Source: Paludibacteraceae bacterium (GTDB taxonomy: Bacteria > Bacteroidota > Bacteroidia > Bacteroidales > Paludibacteraceae). Taken from it: a stretch of 47,608 bases of DNA. Positions 40,529 through 47,608 of the stretch are shown here, one piece after another. Under the pieces are notes generated by a model, which saw only the letters and a list, made by a program, of their open reading frames with translations, did no database searches and was not told the origin of the DNA. Positions within the stretch are counted from its first letter, which is position 1. Every line of letters starts with the position of its first letter. Location: the NCBI GenBank assembly GCA_905234835.1, contig CAJOIZ010000014.1:1-47608 (forward strand), written 5' to 3'. Position numbers and translations under genes: made by a program.

Positions 40529-40915
40529 ATGGATACAATCAATGCAATCGGCCGTCGTAAAGCCGCTGTGGCACGCGTTTATATGAAAGACGGTAACGGC
40601 AAAATCACTATCAACAACCGTGATCTTGAGGTTTATTTCCCCAGTCCTATCCTTCAATACATTGTCAAGCAGCCTCTTGCAAAACTTGAGGCAGAGGGCA
40701 AGTATGACATTAAGGTCAATCTGGACGGCGGTGGTTTCAAGGGTCAGGCAGAGGCTCTGCGTCTCGCTATCGCACGCGCATTAGTGAAGATTAACCCCGA
40801 GGACAAACCCGCTCTGAAGGCTGAAGGATTCATGACACGCGACGCACGCGAGGTAGAGCGCAAGAAACCTGGTCAGCCCAAGGCACGCAAACACTTCCAA
40901 TTCAGCAAACGTTAA
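40529..40915 (+). CDS. rpsI: 30S ribosomal protein S9 (uS9)
   Basis: 128 residues: INAIGRRKAAVARVYMKDGNGKITINNRDLEVYFP at the N-terminus, GGGFKGQAEALRLAIARALVKI in the middle and the basic tail RKKPGQPKARKHFQFSKR, whose last residues reach the ribosomal P-site tRNA. Normal length and composition. Cotranscribed with rplM. Confidence 0.98.
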   Translation: MDTINAIGRRKAAVARVYMKDGNGKITINNRDLEVYFPSPILQYIVKQPLAKLEAEGKYDIKVNLDGGGFKGQAEALRLAIARALVKINPEDKPALKAEGFMTRDAREVERKKPGQPKARKHFQFSKR

Positions 40916-40962
40916 TCTCTTTCCGCTCTATACGGAGGATTTTATTCTGGCTGAATCTTTTG

Positions 40963-41032
40963 TGCAGCGTTTCTCTGCTGCATAAAAGTAAAGGAATAAT
41001 TATAAACGTACCCATAAGGTACAAGGAATAAT
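40963..41032 (+). promoter_or_regulatory. Possible rpsB leader elements
   Basis: Between rpsI and rpsB: a hairpin TGCAGC/GCTGCA (40963-40968 with 40977-40982), a short hairpin GTACC/GGTAC (41008-41012 with 41018-41022), and a direct repeat AAGGAATAAT (40991-41000, 41023-41032) on either side of the second hairpin. The first may end the rplM-rpsI message; the rest may be an rpsB leader. No promoter with TAnnTTTG was seen between the genes. Confidence 0.35.
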
Positions 41033-41052
41033 TCAAAAACAAATCAAAACAA

Positions 41053-41991
41053 ATGAGAACAACATTTGACCAACTGCTTGAAGCCGGTTGCCATTTCGGT
41101 CACCTCAAGCGCAAATGGAATCCTGCCATGGCTCCCTACATCTATATGGAGCGCAACGGCATTCACATCATCGACCTCAACAAAACAGCCATCAAGATTG
41201 ACGAGGCTGCCGAGGCTCTGAAGAACATCGTCAAATCAGGTAGAAAAGTCCTGTTCGTTTCCACCAAGAAGCAGGGACAGGAAGTGGTAGCCGCCAAAGC
41301 GCAGGAAGTGGGTATGCCCTTCGTAACCGAGCGCTGGATGGGTGGTATGCTCACCAACTTCCCCACTATCCGCAAAGCCGTCAAGAAGATGTCCAACATC
41401 GACAAGATGATGACCGACGGCACCTTTGACAACATCTCGAAACGCGAGCGTCTGCAAATCACACGTCAGCGCGAGAAACTGGAGAAGAACCTCGGTTCAA
41501 TCGCCGACTTGACCCGTCTGCCGAGCGCATTGTTCGTAGTGGACGTAATGAAAGAGCATATTGCTGTGGCTGAAGCCAACCGTTTGGGTATTCCTGTATT
41601 CGGAATTGTGGACACCAACTCCAATCCAAACAACATTGACTTTGTGATTCCCGCCAACGACGATGCCACGAAGTCGATTGAGGTTATTCTTGACGCGGTA
41701 TGTGCCGCCATCAAGGAGGGTCTGGAAGAACGCAAGGTAGAGAAAGCCGATGAAGAGGCTGCTGCCGCTCAAACCGAAGGCGAGAACGAAGAGAAGGTTG
41801 AGAAACCCCGCGAGGGTGGCCGCCGTCAGCGCGTACGCCGCTCGGGCGAGAAGAAAGAGGCGGAGAAAGTAGCTGCTTCGGAAGCTCCTGTTAAGGAGGT
41901 GAAGGAAGAAGCCGCTCCGGCTGAAAAGAAAGATCCTGCAGCTGAAGCGAAAGCGGAGGAAGCTCCTGCCAAAGAGGAAAAAGCAGAATAA
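41053..41991 (+). CDS. rpsB: 30S ribosomal protein S2 (uS2)
   Basis: 312 residues. The S2 core (1-~235) is typical: TFDQLLEAGCHFGHLKRKWNPAMAPYIYMERNGIHIIDLNKT, RWMGGMLTNFPTIRKAVKKM, and GIPVFGIVDTNSNPNNIDFVIPANDDATKSIEVIL. A further ~75 residues rich in Ala, Glu and Lys (with KPREGGRRQRVRRSGEKK in the middle) extend the C-terminus; extensions of this kind are known in Bacteroidota S2 and are likely disordered. tsf follows after 21 bases, the usual pair. Confidence 0.97.
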   Translation: MRTTFDQLLEAGCHFGHLKRKWNPAMAPYIYMERNGIHIIDLNKTAIKIDEAAEALKNIVKSGRKVLFVSTKKQGQEVVAAKAQEVGMPFVTERWMGGMLTNFPTIRKAVKKMSNIDKMMTDGTFDNISKRERLQITRQREKLEKNLGSIADLTRLPSALFVVDVMKEHIAVAEANRLGIPVFGIVDTNSNPNNIDFVIPANDDATKSIEVILDAVCAAIKEGLEERKVEKADEEAAAAQTEGENEEKVEKPREGGRRQRVRRSGEKKEAEKVAASEAPVKEVKEEAAPAEKKDPAAEAKAEEAPAKEEKAE

Positions 41992-42012
41992 GCAAACGTA
42001 AAAAGAACAACT

Positions 42013-43002
42013 ATGGCTGTAACATTAGCAGATATTAAGAAACTGCGCGACATTACCGGCGCAGGTATGATGGATGTCAAGAAAGCCCTTGAAGAGGCTA
42101 ACGGCGACTTTGAAGCCGCTAAGGACATCCTTCGCAAACGCGGTCAGGCAATTGCTGCCAAGCGTTCGGATCGTGAGGCAAGCGAAGGTTGCGTGCTGGC
42201 GAAAGCTGCCGATGGATTCGGTTGCATCGTAGCCGTTAAGTGCGAAACGGACTTCGTGGCGAAGAACGCCGACTTCGTAGGTATGGTGAAACTGATTCTG
42301 GATGCCGCATTTGACAACCGTCCGGCTGATCTTGAGGCACTTAAGAACCTGAAGATTGCCAACTTCACCGTTGCGGAAATCGTTACCGAGCGTTCGGGTG
42401 TGACCGGCGAGAAGATGGAACTCAGCGACTACGTATGGATTAAGGGCGCAGTGGTGGATGCTTACAACCACCTCGGCAACAAACTCTCTTCGCTCGTAGC
42501 AGCCGATGACGCAAACGCCGACCATGAGACGGTTCACGGCATGAACATGCAGGTGGCTTCGATGTCGCCCGTGGCGCTGGATGCCGACCATGTAGCACAG
42601 GAGGTCAAGGACCGCGAGCTGAGCATCGCTATGGACAAGACCAAGCAGGATGAGATTAACAAAGCCGTTGAGAACGAACTGCGCAAAGCGGGTATCAACC
42701 CTGCCCATGCAGACAGCGACGACCATATCGCTTCGAACACAACGAAGGGCTGGCTGACTGAGGAACAGGCTCAACTGGCACGCGACATCCGTGCGAAAGT
42801 GCCTGCTCAGGCGGAGGCTAACCTCAATATGAAGAAGATTGAGATGATTGCCCAGGGCCGTCTTCAGAAGTTCTTGAAAGAGAGCACTCTGATGGAGCAG
42901 CAGTATATCCTGTCGGACAGCAAGGAACTCGTGAAAGACGTTCTGAAACAGAAGAACGTGCATATCACCGATTTCCGTCGCATAACGCTCAACCAGGAGT
43001 AA
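42013..43002 (+). CDS. tsf: Elongation factor Ts
   Basis: Nucleotide exchange factor for EF-Tu. 329 residues: N-terminal UBA-like domain LADIKKLRDITGAGMMDVKKALEEANGDFEAAKDILRKRG, then SEGCVLAKAADGFGCIVAVKCETDFVAKNADF with the TDFV motif that contacts EF-Tu, and a second core subdomain. It is longer than the 283-residue Escherichia coli protein, as usual in Bacteroidota. A terminator follows. Confidence 0.97.
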   Translation: MAVTLADIKKLRDITGAGMMDVKKALEEANGDFEAAKDILRKRGQAIAAKRSDREASEGCVLAKAADGFGCIVAVKCETDFVAKNADFVGMVKLILDAAFDNRPADLEALKNLKIANFTVAEIVTERSGVTGEKMELSDYVWIKGAVVDAYNHLGNKLSSLVAADDANADHETVHGMNMQVASMSPVALDADHVAQEVKDRELSIAMDKTKQDEINKAVENELRKAGINPAHADSDDHIASNTTKGWLTEEQAQLARDIRAKVPAQAEANLNMKKIEMIAQGRLQKFLKESTLMEQQYILSDSKELVKDVLKQKNVHITDFRRITLNQE

Positions 43003-43027
43003 GACTGACACATTAGAAAACGTTTCT

Positions 43028-43071
43028 TGCAGCGTGGATCTTACTCATTGAGGGATTCACGCTGCATTTTT
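43028..43071 (+). terminator. Intrinsic terminator of rpsB-tsf
   Basis: A 9-bp stem TGCAGCGTG/CACGCTGCA (43028-43036 with 43058-43066) followed by TTTT, 26 bases past the tsf stop codon. It separates the translation genes from the YqeY-like gene. Confidence 0.8.
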
Positions 43072-43107
43072 ATAACATTATATGAACCTATCAAAACAGT
43101 AAACAAC

Positions 43108-43560
43108 ATGACTATATTCGACCAAATCAGCGAGGACATCAAGAAAGCGATGCTCGCAAAAGACAAAGTGGCATTGGATGCACTTCGTGGAGTGAAAAAG
43201 GATTTTCTGGAGGCAAAGACGGCTCCGGGCAGCAACGGCGAACTGCCGGACGACCGTGCATTGCAGATTCTGCAAAAGCTTGTCAAACAGCGCAAAGAGG
43301 CAGCAGAGATGTACACGGCTGCCAACCGTCCCGAACTGGCGGAGGAGGAGATGGCGCAATGCCGTGTGATAGAGGGTTATCTGCCGACCATGATGAGTGA
43401 GGAGGAGTTGAACAAGGCTCTCGAAGAGATTATTGCTGAAGTGGGTGCAGCCGGACCGAAGGACATGGGAAAGGTGATGGGTGCTGCCACGAAACGCTTG
43501 GCAGGCAAAGCGGAAGGACGGGCAATCAGTGCTGCTGTGAAGACACTGCTTAACCAATAG
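43108..43560 (+). CDS. GatB/YqeY domain-containing protein
   Basis: 150 residues of the YqeY family: MTIFDQISEDIKKAMLAKDKVALDALRGVKKDFLEAK at the N-terminus, LQKLVKQRKEAAEMYTAANRPELAEEEMAQCRVIEGYLPTMMSEEEL in the middle and MGKVMGAATKRLAGKAEGRAISAAVKTLL at the end. The fold matches the tRNA-binding tail of GatB, but the role of stand-alone YqeY is not established. The ATG at 43108 is chosen because an upstream open stretch includes the terminator of tsf. Confidence 0.92.
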   Translation: MTIFDQISEDIKKAMLAKDKVALDALRGVKKDFLEAKTAPGSNGELPDDRALQILQKLVKQRKEAAEMYTAANRPELAEEEMAQCRVIEGYLPTMMSEEELNKALEEIIAEVGAAGPKDMGKVMGAATKRLAGKAEGRAISAAVKTLLNQ

Positions 43561-43591
43561 CACACTAATTCATACAACTATCTGTCATTAG

Positions 43592-43635
43592 AAAGTACAG
43601 TTTTTTTTGCATAACGGAAAAAAGCTGTACTTTTG
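43592..43635 (+). promoter_or_regulatory. Lipoprotein promoter spanned by an inverted repeat
   Basis: TTTG (43606-43609), 18 bases, TACTTTTG (43628-43635) forms a good promoter 35 bases before the lipoprotein start. A perfect 9-bp inverted repeat, AAAGTACAG (43592-43600) and CTGTACTTT (43625-43633), brackets the -33 box and covers the -7 box. It could be an operator for a dimeric repressor, or the stem of a terminator for the upstream gene. Confidence 0.6.
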
Positions 43636-43670
43636 TGCAAGATTCTGACAACCATTAAAAAACAACCGCT

Positions 43671-44252
43671 ATGAAAAAACTATTTCTCTTTGGCTTCTTT
43701 GCCGTAATGCTTCTGACAGCCTGTGAAAAAGATGAAGTTACCATTGGCAATGCTTCTTTGATTGAAGGCGCGTGGGAACTCACAACGGTCCGTTATGACA
43801 AGACTGTTTATGCCGACTCCAACGGGAACACCCATTTGAAGGATAGTTCCTATATTCGGACTTATGAGAAAAAGGAACAGGTTTGGCTGTATTATGAGAA
43901 TAGTGTCAGTTGGTGGACGTGGGCGTCATACAGCGAGCAGGACGGACAGGGTCATTGGAGCGGATATGTATGTGACTGCAATAAAACCTATGTCGTTGAA
44001 GGGGAAGGCGAAAATATGGTTATTGTCGAGACAACGACAAGCCATATCCCGCCTATGGAGCCGACTTGGCATGACACGCGCTTTGCTGTGCGCAGACTAA
44101 CATCGAAGGATATGGTACTTGCAACCATTGAACAGATGTATGTTTCCGACACGCAGAATACGGTTGATGTGCAGGTGACATACACTTTCAGCCGCGAGAA
44201 CACCCTTCCGGCATACATTGAATACCTCCGTTCCCGGTATCCCGAAGATTAA
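43671..44252 (+). CDS. Small lipoprotein, lipocalin-like
   Basis: 193 residues. MKKLFLFGFFAVMLLTACEK is a lipoprotein signal with the acylated cysteine at 18. The mature part starts with ASLIEGAWELTTVRYDKT, similar to the opening strand of small lipocalin-like domains, and is rich in Tyr/Trp and beta-prone segments (QVWLYYENSVSWWTWASY, YVCDCNKTYVV). I do not recognise a specific family. It has its own promoter and is followed by a large block of 11-bp repeats. Confidence 0.75.
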   Translation: MKKLFLFGFFAVMLLTACEKDEVTIGNASLIEGAWELTTVRYDKTVYADSNGNTHLKDSSYIRTYEKKEQVWLYYENSVSWWTWASYSEQDGQGHWSGYVCDCNKTYVVEGEGENMVIVETTTSHIPPMEPTWHDTRFAVRRLTSKDMVLATIEQMYVSDTQNTVDVQVTYTFSRENTLPAYIEYLRSRYPED

Positions 44253-44282
44253 GCGGTTGTTTTGAAAGAAGGGTATTGCGTC

Positions 44283-44370
44283 ACTATACCCATACTATAC
44301 CCATACTATACCCATACTATACCCTTACTATACCCTTACTATACCTTTACCATACCTTTACCATACTCTT
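44283..44370. repeat. 11-bp tandem repeat, eight copies (ACTATACCCAT type)
   Basis: Eight contiguous units of exactly 11 bp: ACTATACCCAT three times, ACTATACCCTT twice, ACTATACCTTT, ACCATACCTTT, ACCATACTCTT. The gradual change along the array suggests stepwise duplication. It lies downstream of the small lipoprotein gene. Open frames across it (Tyr/Thr/Ile/Pro-rich) are artefacts of the repeat. Confidence 0.97.
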
Positions 44371-44393
44371 GCACATTTTGTCGGTTCTTTCTC

Positions 44394-44437
44394 CGCTACC
44401 CCTGCGCTACCCTTGCGCTACCTTTGCGCTACCGGAA
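44394..44437. repeat. 11-bp tandem repeat, four copies (CGCTACCCTTG type)
   Basis: CGCTACCCCTG, CGCTACCCTTG, CGCTACCTTTG, CGCTACCGGAA at 44394, 44405, 44416 and 44427, exactly 11 bp apart. It lies 23 bases after the ACTATACCCAT array and differs from it in sequence, so two independent 11-bp arrays share one intergenic region. Confidence 0.95.
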
Positions 44438-44521
44438 GCGTTCTCACTGACACATGCCCCAAAAGATGCAAAGCAGCTCTGAACTGTATCAAAAAATCTA
44501 AAGACGAATAACAATACTACG

Positions 44522-45229
44522 ATGAAAATCATTCTAACGGGTGCCACGGGCTACGTGGGAGAAGGTGTGATGCTGGAATTGCTGCGCACGCCCCAAGTGG
44601 AGAAAGTGCTTTCAGTCGGCCGCAGGTCGGTCAGGTTAAACGAATATCCATTGACCGTAGCAGAGAAAGTCAAACTGGAGGAATATATCATTCCGGACTT
44701 CATGGAGCTGAAAGCCGGCGACGAGCATTTCGAGGGCTATGATGCCGTGTATTTCATCGCCGGCATCACCTCCATCGGCACGCCCGAAGATGTCTATCGG
44801 CGTATCTCGTACGACATCCCGACGCATTTCGCGGACATCATGCCGAACAAGGAGCAGATGACTTTTATCTACCTCAGCGGCATGGGTACAGACCCCAACG
44901 GCAAACAGTGGTGGATGCCTATTAAAGGAGCGACGGAGCAGTATATCAACACGCTCGGTTTCCGTCATGCCTTTGCCTATCGGCCTGCTCTTATGCGCTG
45001 GGCAAAAGGGCAACGAGGCACCAAGATGCAACGGATGCAGTATGCGTATATCTGTTTCTACCCGCTTATGCGTCTATGCGGGCTGGCTAATAACATGACC
45101 GAAGTTGCCCACTCCATGCTCGTCTGCACCCGCAACGGCTACACACCCGCAAGGCAATCCGTCTCCGCAGACTCCCCTGTCGTTATCAATCCTCGGGATA
45201 TAACGAAATTAGCGAACAGCCCCTTTTGA
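44522..45229 (+). CDS. NAD(P)-binding epimerase-like protein (atypical SDR)
   Basis: 235 residues with the Rossmann start MKIILTGATGYVGEGVMLELL (GATGxVG). Then VYFIAGITSIGTPEDVYRRISYDIPTHF and FIYLSGMGTDP, followed by WWMPIKGATEQYINTLG. The usual catalytic YxxxK is replaced by MPIKG, as in other atypical SDRs, so a non-epimerase or binding role is possible. A hydrophobic helix (YAYICFYPLMRLCG) lies near the C-terminus. Substrate unknown. It is followed by a flavodoxin-fold gene after 52 bases. Confidence 0.82.
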   Translation: MKIILTGATGYVGEGVMLELLRTPQVEKVLSVGRRSVRLNEYPLTVAEKVKLEEYIIPDFMELKAGDEHFEGYDAVYFIAGITSIGTPEDVYRRISYDIPTHFADIMPNKEQMTFIYLSGMGTDPNGKQWWMPIKGATEQYINTLGFRHAFAYRPALMRWAKGQRGTKMQRMQYAYICFYPLMRLCGLANNMTEVAHSMLVCTRNGYTPARQSVSADSPVVINPRDITKLANSPF

Positions 45230-45281
45230 CGACATCGTAATAATCGTGCGTAAACTACTAATAACAATCTAACCTAATACC

Positions 45282-45797
45282 ATGACTATCCTTATTCTTC
45301 AAGGCTCTCCACGAGCTAATGGCAACACCGCTTGGATGGCGGAAGAGTACAAGAACGCTGCCGAAGCGGCAGGTCATGACGTGACACTCGTCAACGTAGC
45401 GCACAAGCATATAGCAGGCTGTCTGGCGTGCGAGTATTGCCACAGCAAGGGCAACGGTGCGTGCATCCAGAAAGATGACATGCAGGAGCTTTATCCGCTC
45501 ATGGCGGAGGCGGACGTGCTCGTGCTCGCTGCGCCCATCTATTACTTCACATTGAGCGCACAGATTCAGGCGCCGATACAGCGTATGTACTGCGTCAATG
45601 CGCCGGCTAAGGTGAAGAAGATGGCGCTGCTCATGTCTTCTTACTCGCCCGACGTCTATGATGGCGTGCTTGCCGAGTTCCGTGACATCTGCAACTATTG
45701 GCAGGTGGAGAACATGGGCCACGTCACCGCCAAGATTAACGAGCAAAAGACCGAAGCCACAAAGCAGAAGATTGTGGAATTGGTAAAGAAATTATGA
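45282..45797 (+). CDS. Flavodoxin-fold NADPH-dependent FMN reductase family protein
   Basis: 171 residues. MTILILQGSPRANGNTAWMAEE is the phosphate loop of the family; IAGCLACEYCHSKGNGACIQKDDM has the CxxCxxC pattern seen in iron-sulfur flavoproteins; ADVLVLAAPIYYFTLSAQIQAPIQRMY follows at the FMN site. It may reduce quinones or nitro compounds, or act as an electron carrier; not determined. Similar in type to the protein at 11340-11960, but only the motifs are shared. Confidence 0.88.
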   Translation: MTILILQGSPRANGNTAWMAEEYKNAAEAAGHDVTLVNVAHKHIAGCLACEYCHSKGNGACIQKDDMQELYPLMAEADVLVLAAPIYYFTLSAQIQAPIQRMYCVNAPAKVKKMALLMSSYSPDVYDGVLAEFRDICNYWQVENMGHVTAKINEQKTEATKQKIVELVKKL

Positions 45798-45854
45798 CAA
45801 CAGACACGGCGTTTTATCGGGTCATTAACGACATAAACGTACGCATAAGACGAT

Positions 45855-46592
45855 ATGAAAAAGTTCTTTACCCTTGCATTGGCAGCGCTATCGCTGAACG
45901 CCGGTGCGCAACAAACCAAAGACATGTACGAAACAGACGAATTTCAGACCCAAAGTGGGAAGACGGTGCGCTTCCATGCGCTGGTGCACTCCAGTATCCG
46001 TATCGAGTTCGACGGCAAGGAGATAGAGGTTGACCCTTGCGGCAAACTGGGCGACAAGAAGATTGACTACAGCGCGTTCCCGAAAGCGGACTATATTCTT
46101 GTGACTCATGAGCACTATGACCACTTGGACAAAGCGGCTGTCAAGCAGCTCAGCAAAGAGGGCACGCAGGTGATTATGAACCGTCGTTCCGCCGACGAGT
46201 ACGGCGCGGGGACGGTGATGGCGAACGGCGATAAGTTGCAGTTGGCAGACAACATCTCCCTCGAAGCGGTTGCTGCATACAACACGACCGACGGGCATCG
46301 TAAGTTCCATCCGAAAGGACGCGACAACGGTTATATCTTGACGCTGGACGGCTTGCGTATCTACATCGCCGGAGACACGGAGGTCATTCCCGAGATGGCA
46401 GATATCAAGGACATTGACATCGCTTTCCTGCCTTGCAATCAGCCATACACCATGACGCCGGAGCAACTGATTGAGGCGGCTCGTCTGATCCAACCGAAAG
46501 TGCTGTTCCCGTATCACTATAGTCAGACTGACCTGACCGGCATCCCGGCACAACTACCCGATATTGACGTTCGAATCAGGCATTATGAATAA
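45855..46592 (+). CDS. Exported metallo-beta-lactamase-fold hydrolase
   Basis: 245 residues with a signal peptide (MKKFFTLALAALSLNAGAQQ). The metal site is THEHYDH (His85, His87, Asp89, His90), with GDTEV supplying a later aspartate and PYHYSQ the last histidine. FDGKEIEVDPCGK and the length fit the UPF0173/UlaG-like MBL group (beta-lactamase superfamily 2), a family with varied hydrolase activities; resistance to beta-lactams is not implied. The product is likely periplasmic. Confidence 0.88.
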   Translation: MKKFFTLALAALSLNAGAQQTKDMYETDEFQTQSGKTVRFHALVHSSIRIEFDGKEIEVDPCGKLGDKKIDYSAFPKADYILVTHEHYDHLDKAAVKQLSKEGTQVIMNRRSADEYGAGTVMANGDKLQLADNISLEAVAAYNTTDGHRKFHPKGRDNGYILTLDGLRIYIAGDTEVIPEMADIKDIDIAFLPCNQPYTMTPEQLIEAARLIQPKVLFPYHYSQTDLTGIPAQLPDIDVRIRHYE

Positions 46593-46597
46593 GTAAT

Positions 46598-47089
46598 ATG
46601 CATCGTACCATCCGACTTGCGACATATGACGACATCCCTGCTATCATGCCGGTAATAGATGCGGCGCGGGAGATGATGCACGCTTCGGCTAATGTGAACC
46701 AATGGATCAACGGTTATCCGTCGGAACAGGTTATCCAAGCAGACATCGCTCGCGACGCTGGCTTTGTGGTCACAGATGACGAGCGGATTGTGGCATACTT
46801 CGCCTTCCTGCCTGCACCGGAACCGACATACGAGAAAATCTACGATGGCGCATGGCTGAACGACGAACCGTACTATGTTATCCACCGTTTGGCGAGTTGG
46901 CCGGACGTGCATGGGATATGGGATTGCGTGCTCAAGTGGGCTTTTGAACGGACACATACACTTCGCGTAGATACCCATCGAGACAACCGTATCATGCAAC
47001 ACAACATCCTTAAGCACGGGTTTAATTATTGCGGCATCATTTATTTACTTTCAGGCGACGAACGCCTGGCTTACCAAAAAACGATATAA
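46598..47089 (+). CDS. GNAT-family N-acetyltransferase
   Basis: 163 residues. IRLATYDDIPAIMPVIDAAREMM is the usual GNAT first helix, GFVVTDDERIVAYFAFLP gives strands 2-4, and LRVDTHRDNRIMQHNILKHGFNYCGIIYL is the acetyl-CoA-binding end with the N-x-x-M-Q-x-x-x-x-K-x-G-F pattern. It transfers acetyl groups from acetyl-CoA to an unknown amine. Five bases after the MBL gene. Confidence 0.9.
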   Translation: MHRTIRLATYDDIPAIMPVIDAAREMMHASANVNQWINGYPSEQVIQADIARDAGFVVTDDERIVAYFAFLPAPEPTYEKIYDGAWLNDEPYYVIHRLASWPDVHGIWDCVLKWAFERTHTLRVDTHRDNRIMQHNILKHGFNYCGIIYLLSGDERLAYQKTI

Positions 47090-47106
47090 TAAGATAAGTT
47101 TGTCAT

Positions 47107-47608
47107 ATGCAACGAATATGTAATTTCATAGCCAAATGGATGGGAGTGATGGTGCTGATGGTGGCAGCATTAAGCCTCATTGTGCCGGCATCGCTTGCGT
47201 GGATCGGTACGTGGGTGATCAATCCTATGTTGGGCATCATCATGTTCGGCATGGGACTGACACTTTCGCCGCAAGACTTCAAGATTGTGCTGAGCCGTCC
47301 GAAAGATATCCTGATCGGTTGCCTCACGCAGTTCACCGTCATGCCGCTACTGGCATGGGGACTGACTTGGGCTTTCTCGCTTCCGCAAGAACTGGCGATA
47401 GGTGTTATTCTGGTAGGCTGTTGCCCGGGCGGAACGGCATCGAACGTGATTACCTATCTGGCGAAAGGCGACCTTGCGCTATCCGTTGGCATGACTGCTG
47501 CATCCACCGTGCTTGCGCCTATACTGACGCCGCTCCTTGTCTGGCTGTTAGCCGGCACAATGGTCAACGTGCATACAACGGGTATGCTGCTGAGCATCGT
47601 GTATATCG
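47107..47608 (+). CDS. Bile acid:sodium symporter family protein (partial)
   Basis: The first 167 residues of a BASS (SBF) transporter, cut by the window edge. Hydrophobic helices alternate with motifs of the family: INPMLGIIMFGMGLTLSPQDF, then VGCCPGGTASNVITYLAKGDLALSVGMTAAST, the conserved crossing region with GGTASN. Such transporters carry organic acids across the inner membrane with sodium. It follows the GNAT gene after 17 bases. Confidence 0.9.
   Translation, partial: MQRICNFIAKWMGVMVLMVAALSLIVPASLAWIGTWVINPMLGIIMFGMGLTLSPQDFKIVLSRPKDILIGCLTQFTVMPLLAWGLTWAFSLPQELAIGVILVGCCPGGTASNVITYLAKGDLALSVGMTAASTVLAPILTPLLVWLLAGTMVNVHTTGMLLSIVYI

Noticed and set aside
44283..44437. CRISPR-like array
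   Set aside because: Units are 11 bp, contiguous, with no unique spacers and no cas genes nearby.
44262..44482. Two overlapping Tyr/Thr/Pro-rich small proteins
   Set aside because: They are translations of the 11-bp repeat in two frames; an 11-bp unit is not a multiple of three, and there is no other coding signal.

Overview
The window comes from the chromosome of a member of the Bacteroidales (phylum Bacteroidota); I cannot resolve the genus. The signs are many promoters with the Bacteroidota -7 element TAnnTTTG, often with TTTG 18-20 bases upstream. There is also a fused MurF-alanine racemase, a long-form PurC, DUF2851 and DUF1846 proteins, a triple calycin-like lipoprotein, a TonB-dependent receptor, InlB-type repeat secreted proteins, and two HU variants, one fused to a membrane anchor and LysM. 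No tRNA, rRNA, transposase, integrase or CRISPR array was seen. Base composition is uneven: about 12.9-19 kb is GC-rich, while the nuclease gene at 8.7-10.7 kb is strikingly AT-rich.

Layout. 1-722 has no convincing protein gene. It holds two plus-strand promoter-like elements followed by a run of perfect hairpins, a candidate structured RNA. 723-6470 (minus) is carB-purC-DUF1846, nucleotide synthesis plus a conserved protein. 6433-11128 (minus) is an accessory patch just upstream of carB: an AlbA_2/Schlafen-type ATP-binding protein, the last ~35 codons of a probable DNA methyltransferase, a truncated second copy of the carB 5' end, a RhuM-family protein with an apparent internal deletion, an AT-rich HNH nuclease carrying a CoiA-like module, and a small unknown gene. 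Two 68-bp copies of the carB start bracket the first part. That looks like the outcome of integration into the 5' end of carB and marks a probable defence-gene hotspot. 11340-12747 (minus) is a flavin reductase-like protein and an SDR. 12886-22139 (plus) is a tight seven-gene run from one good promoter: HU, HU-TM-LysM, a UvrA, an ABC-F protein, a polysaccharide deacetylase-like protein, metK and lspA.

22642-34281 (minus) is mostly envelope: a calycin-like lipoprotein, an orphan FecE-type ATPase, a MurF-Alr fusion whose MurF half is eroded, an outer-membrane barrel, a frameshifted InlB-repeat surface protein and a ZnuD-like TonB receptor. 34375-37840 (plus) has two glycosyltransferases and an EF-hand membrane protein. 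38059-39775 (minus) is rlmH and DUF2851. 40062-43560 (plus) is rplM-rpsI, rpsB-tsf and a YqeY-like gene, the translation block. 43671-47608 (plus) has a small lipoprotein, an epimerase, an FMN reductase-like protein, an exported metallo-hydrolase, a GNAT acetyltransferase and the start of a bile acid:sodium symporter family protein.

The most unusual global signal is in the spaces between genes. At least five separate intergenic regions carry short tandem repeats whose unit is exactly 11 bp (sometimes 22 bp), with different sequences at each locus, alongside 7-bp repeats. Two of these regions, near 22.3 kb and 32.1 kb, carry the same 11-mer and the same heptamer theme in mirror-image orientation. 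I know of no description of such an 11-bp repeat class in this group.
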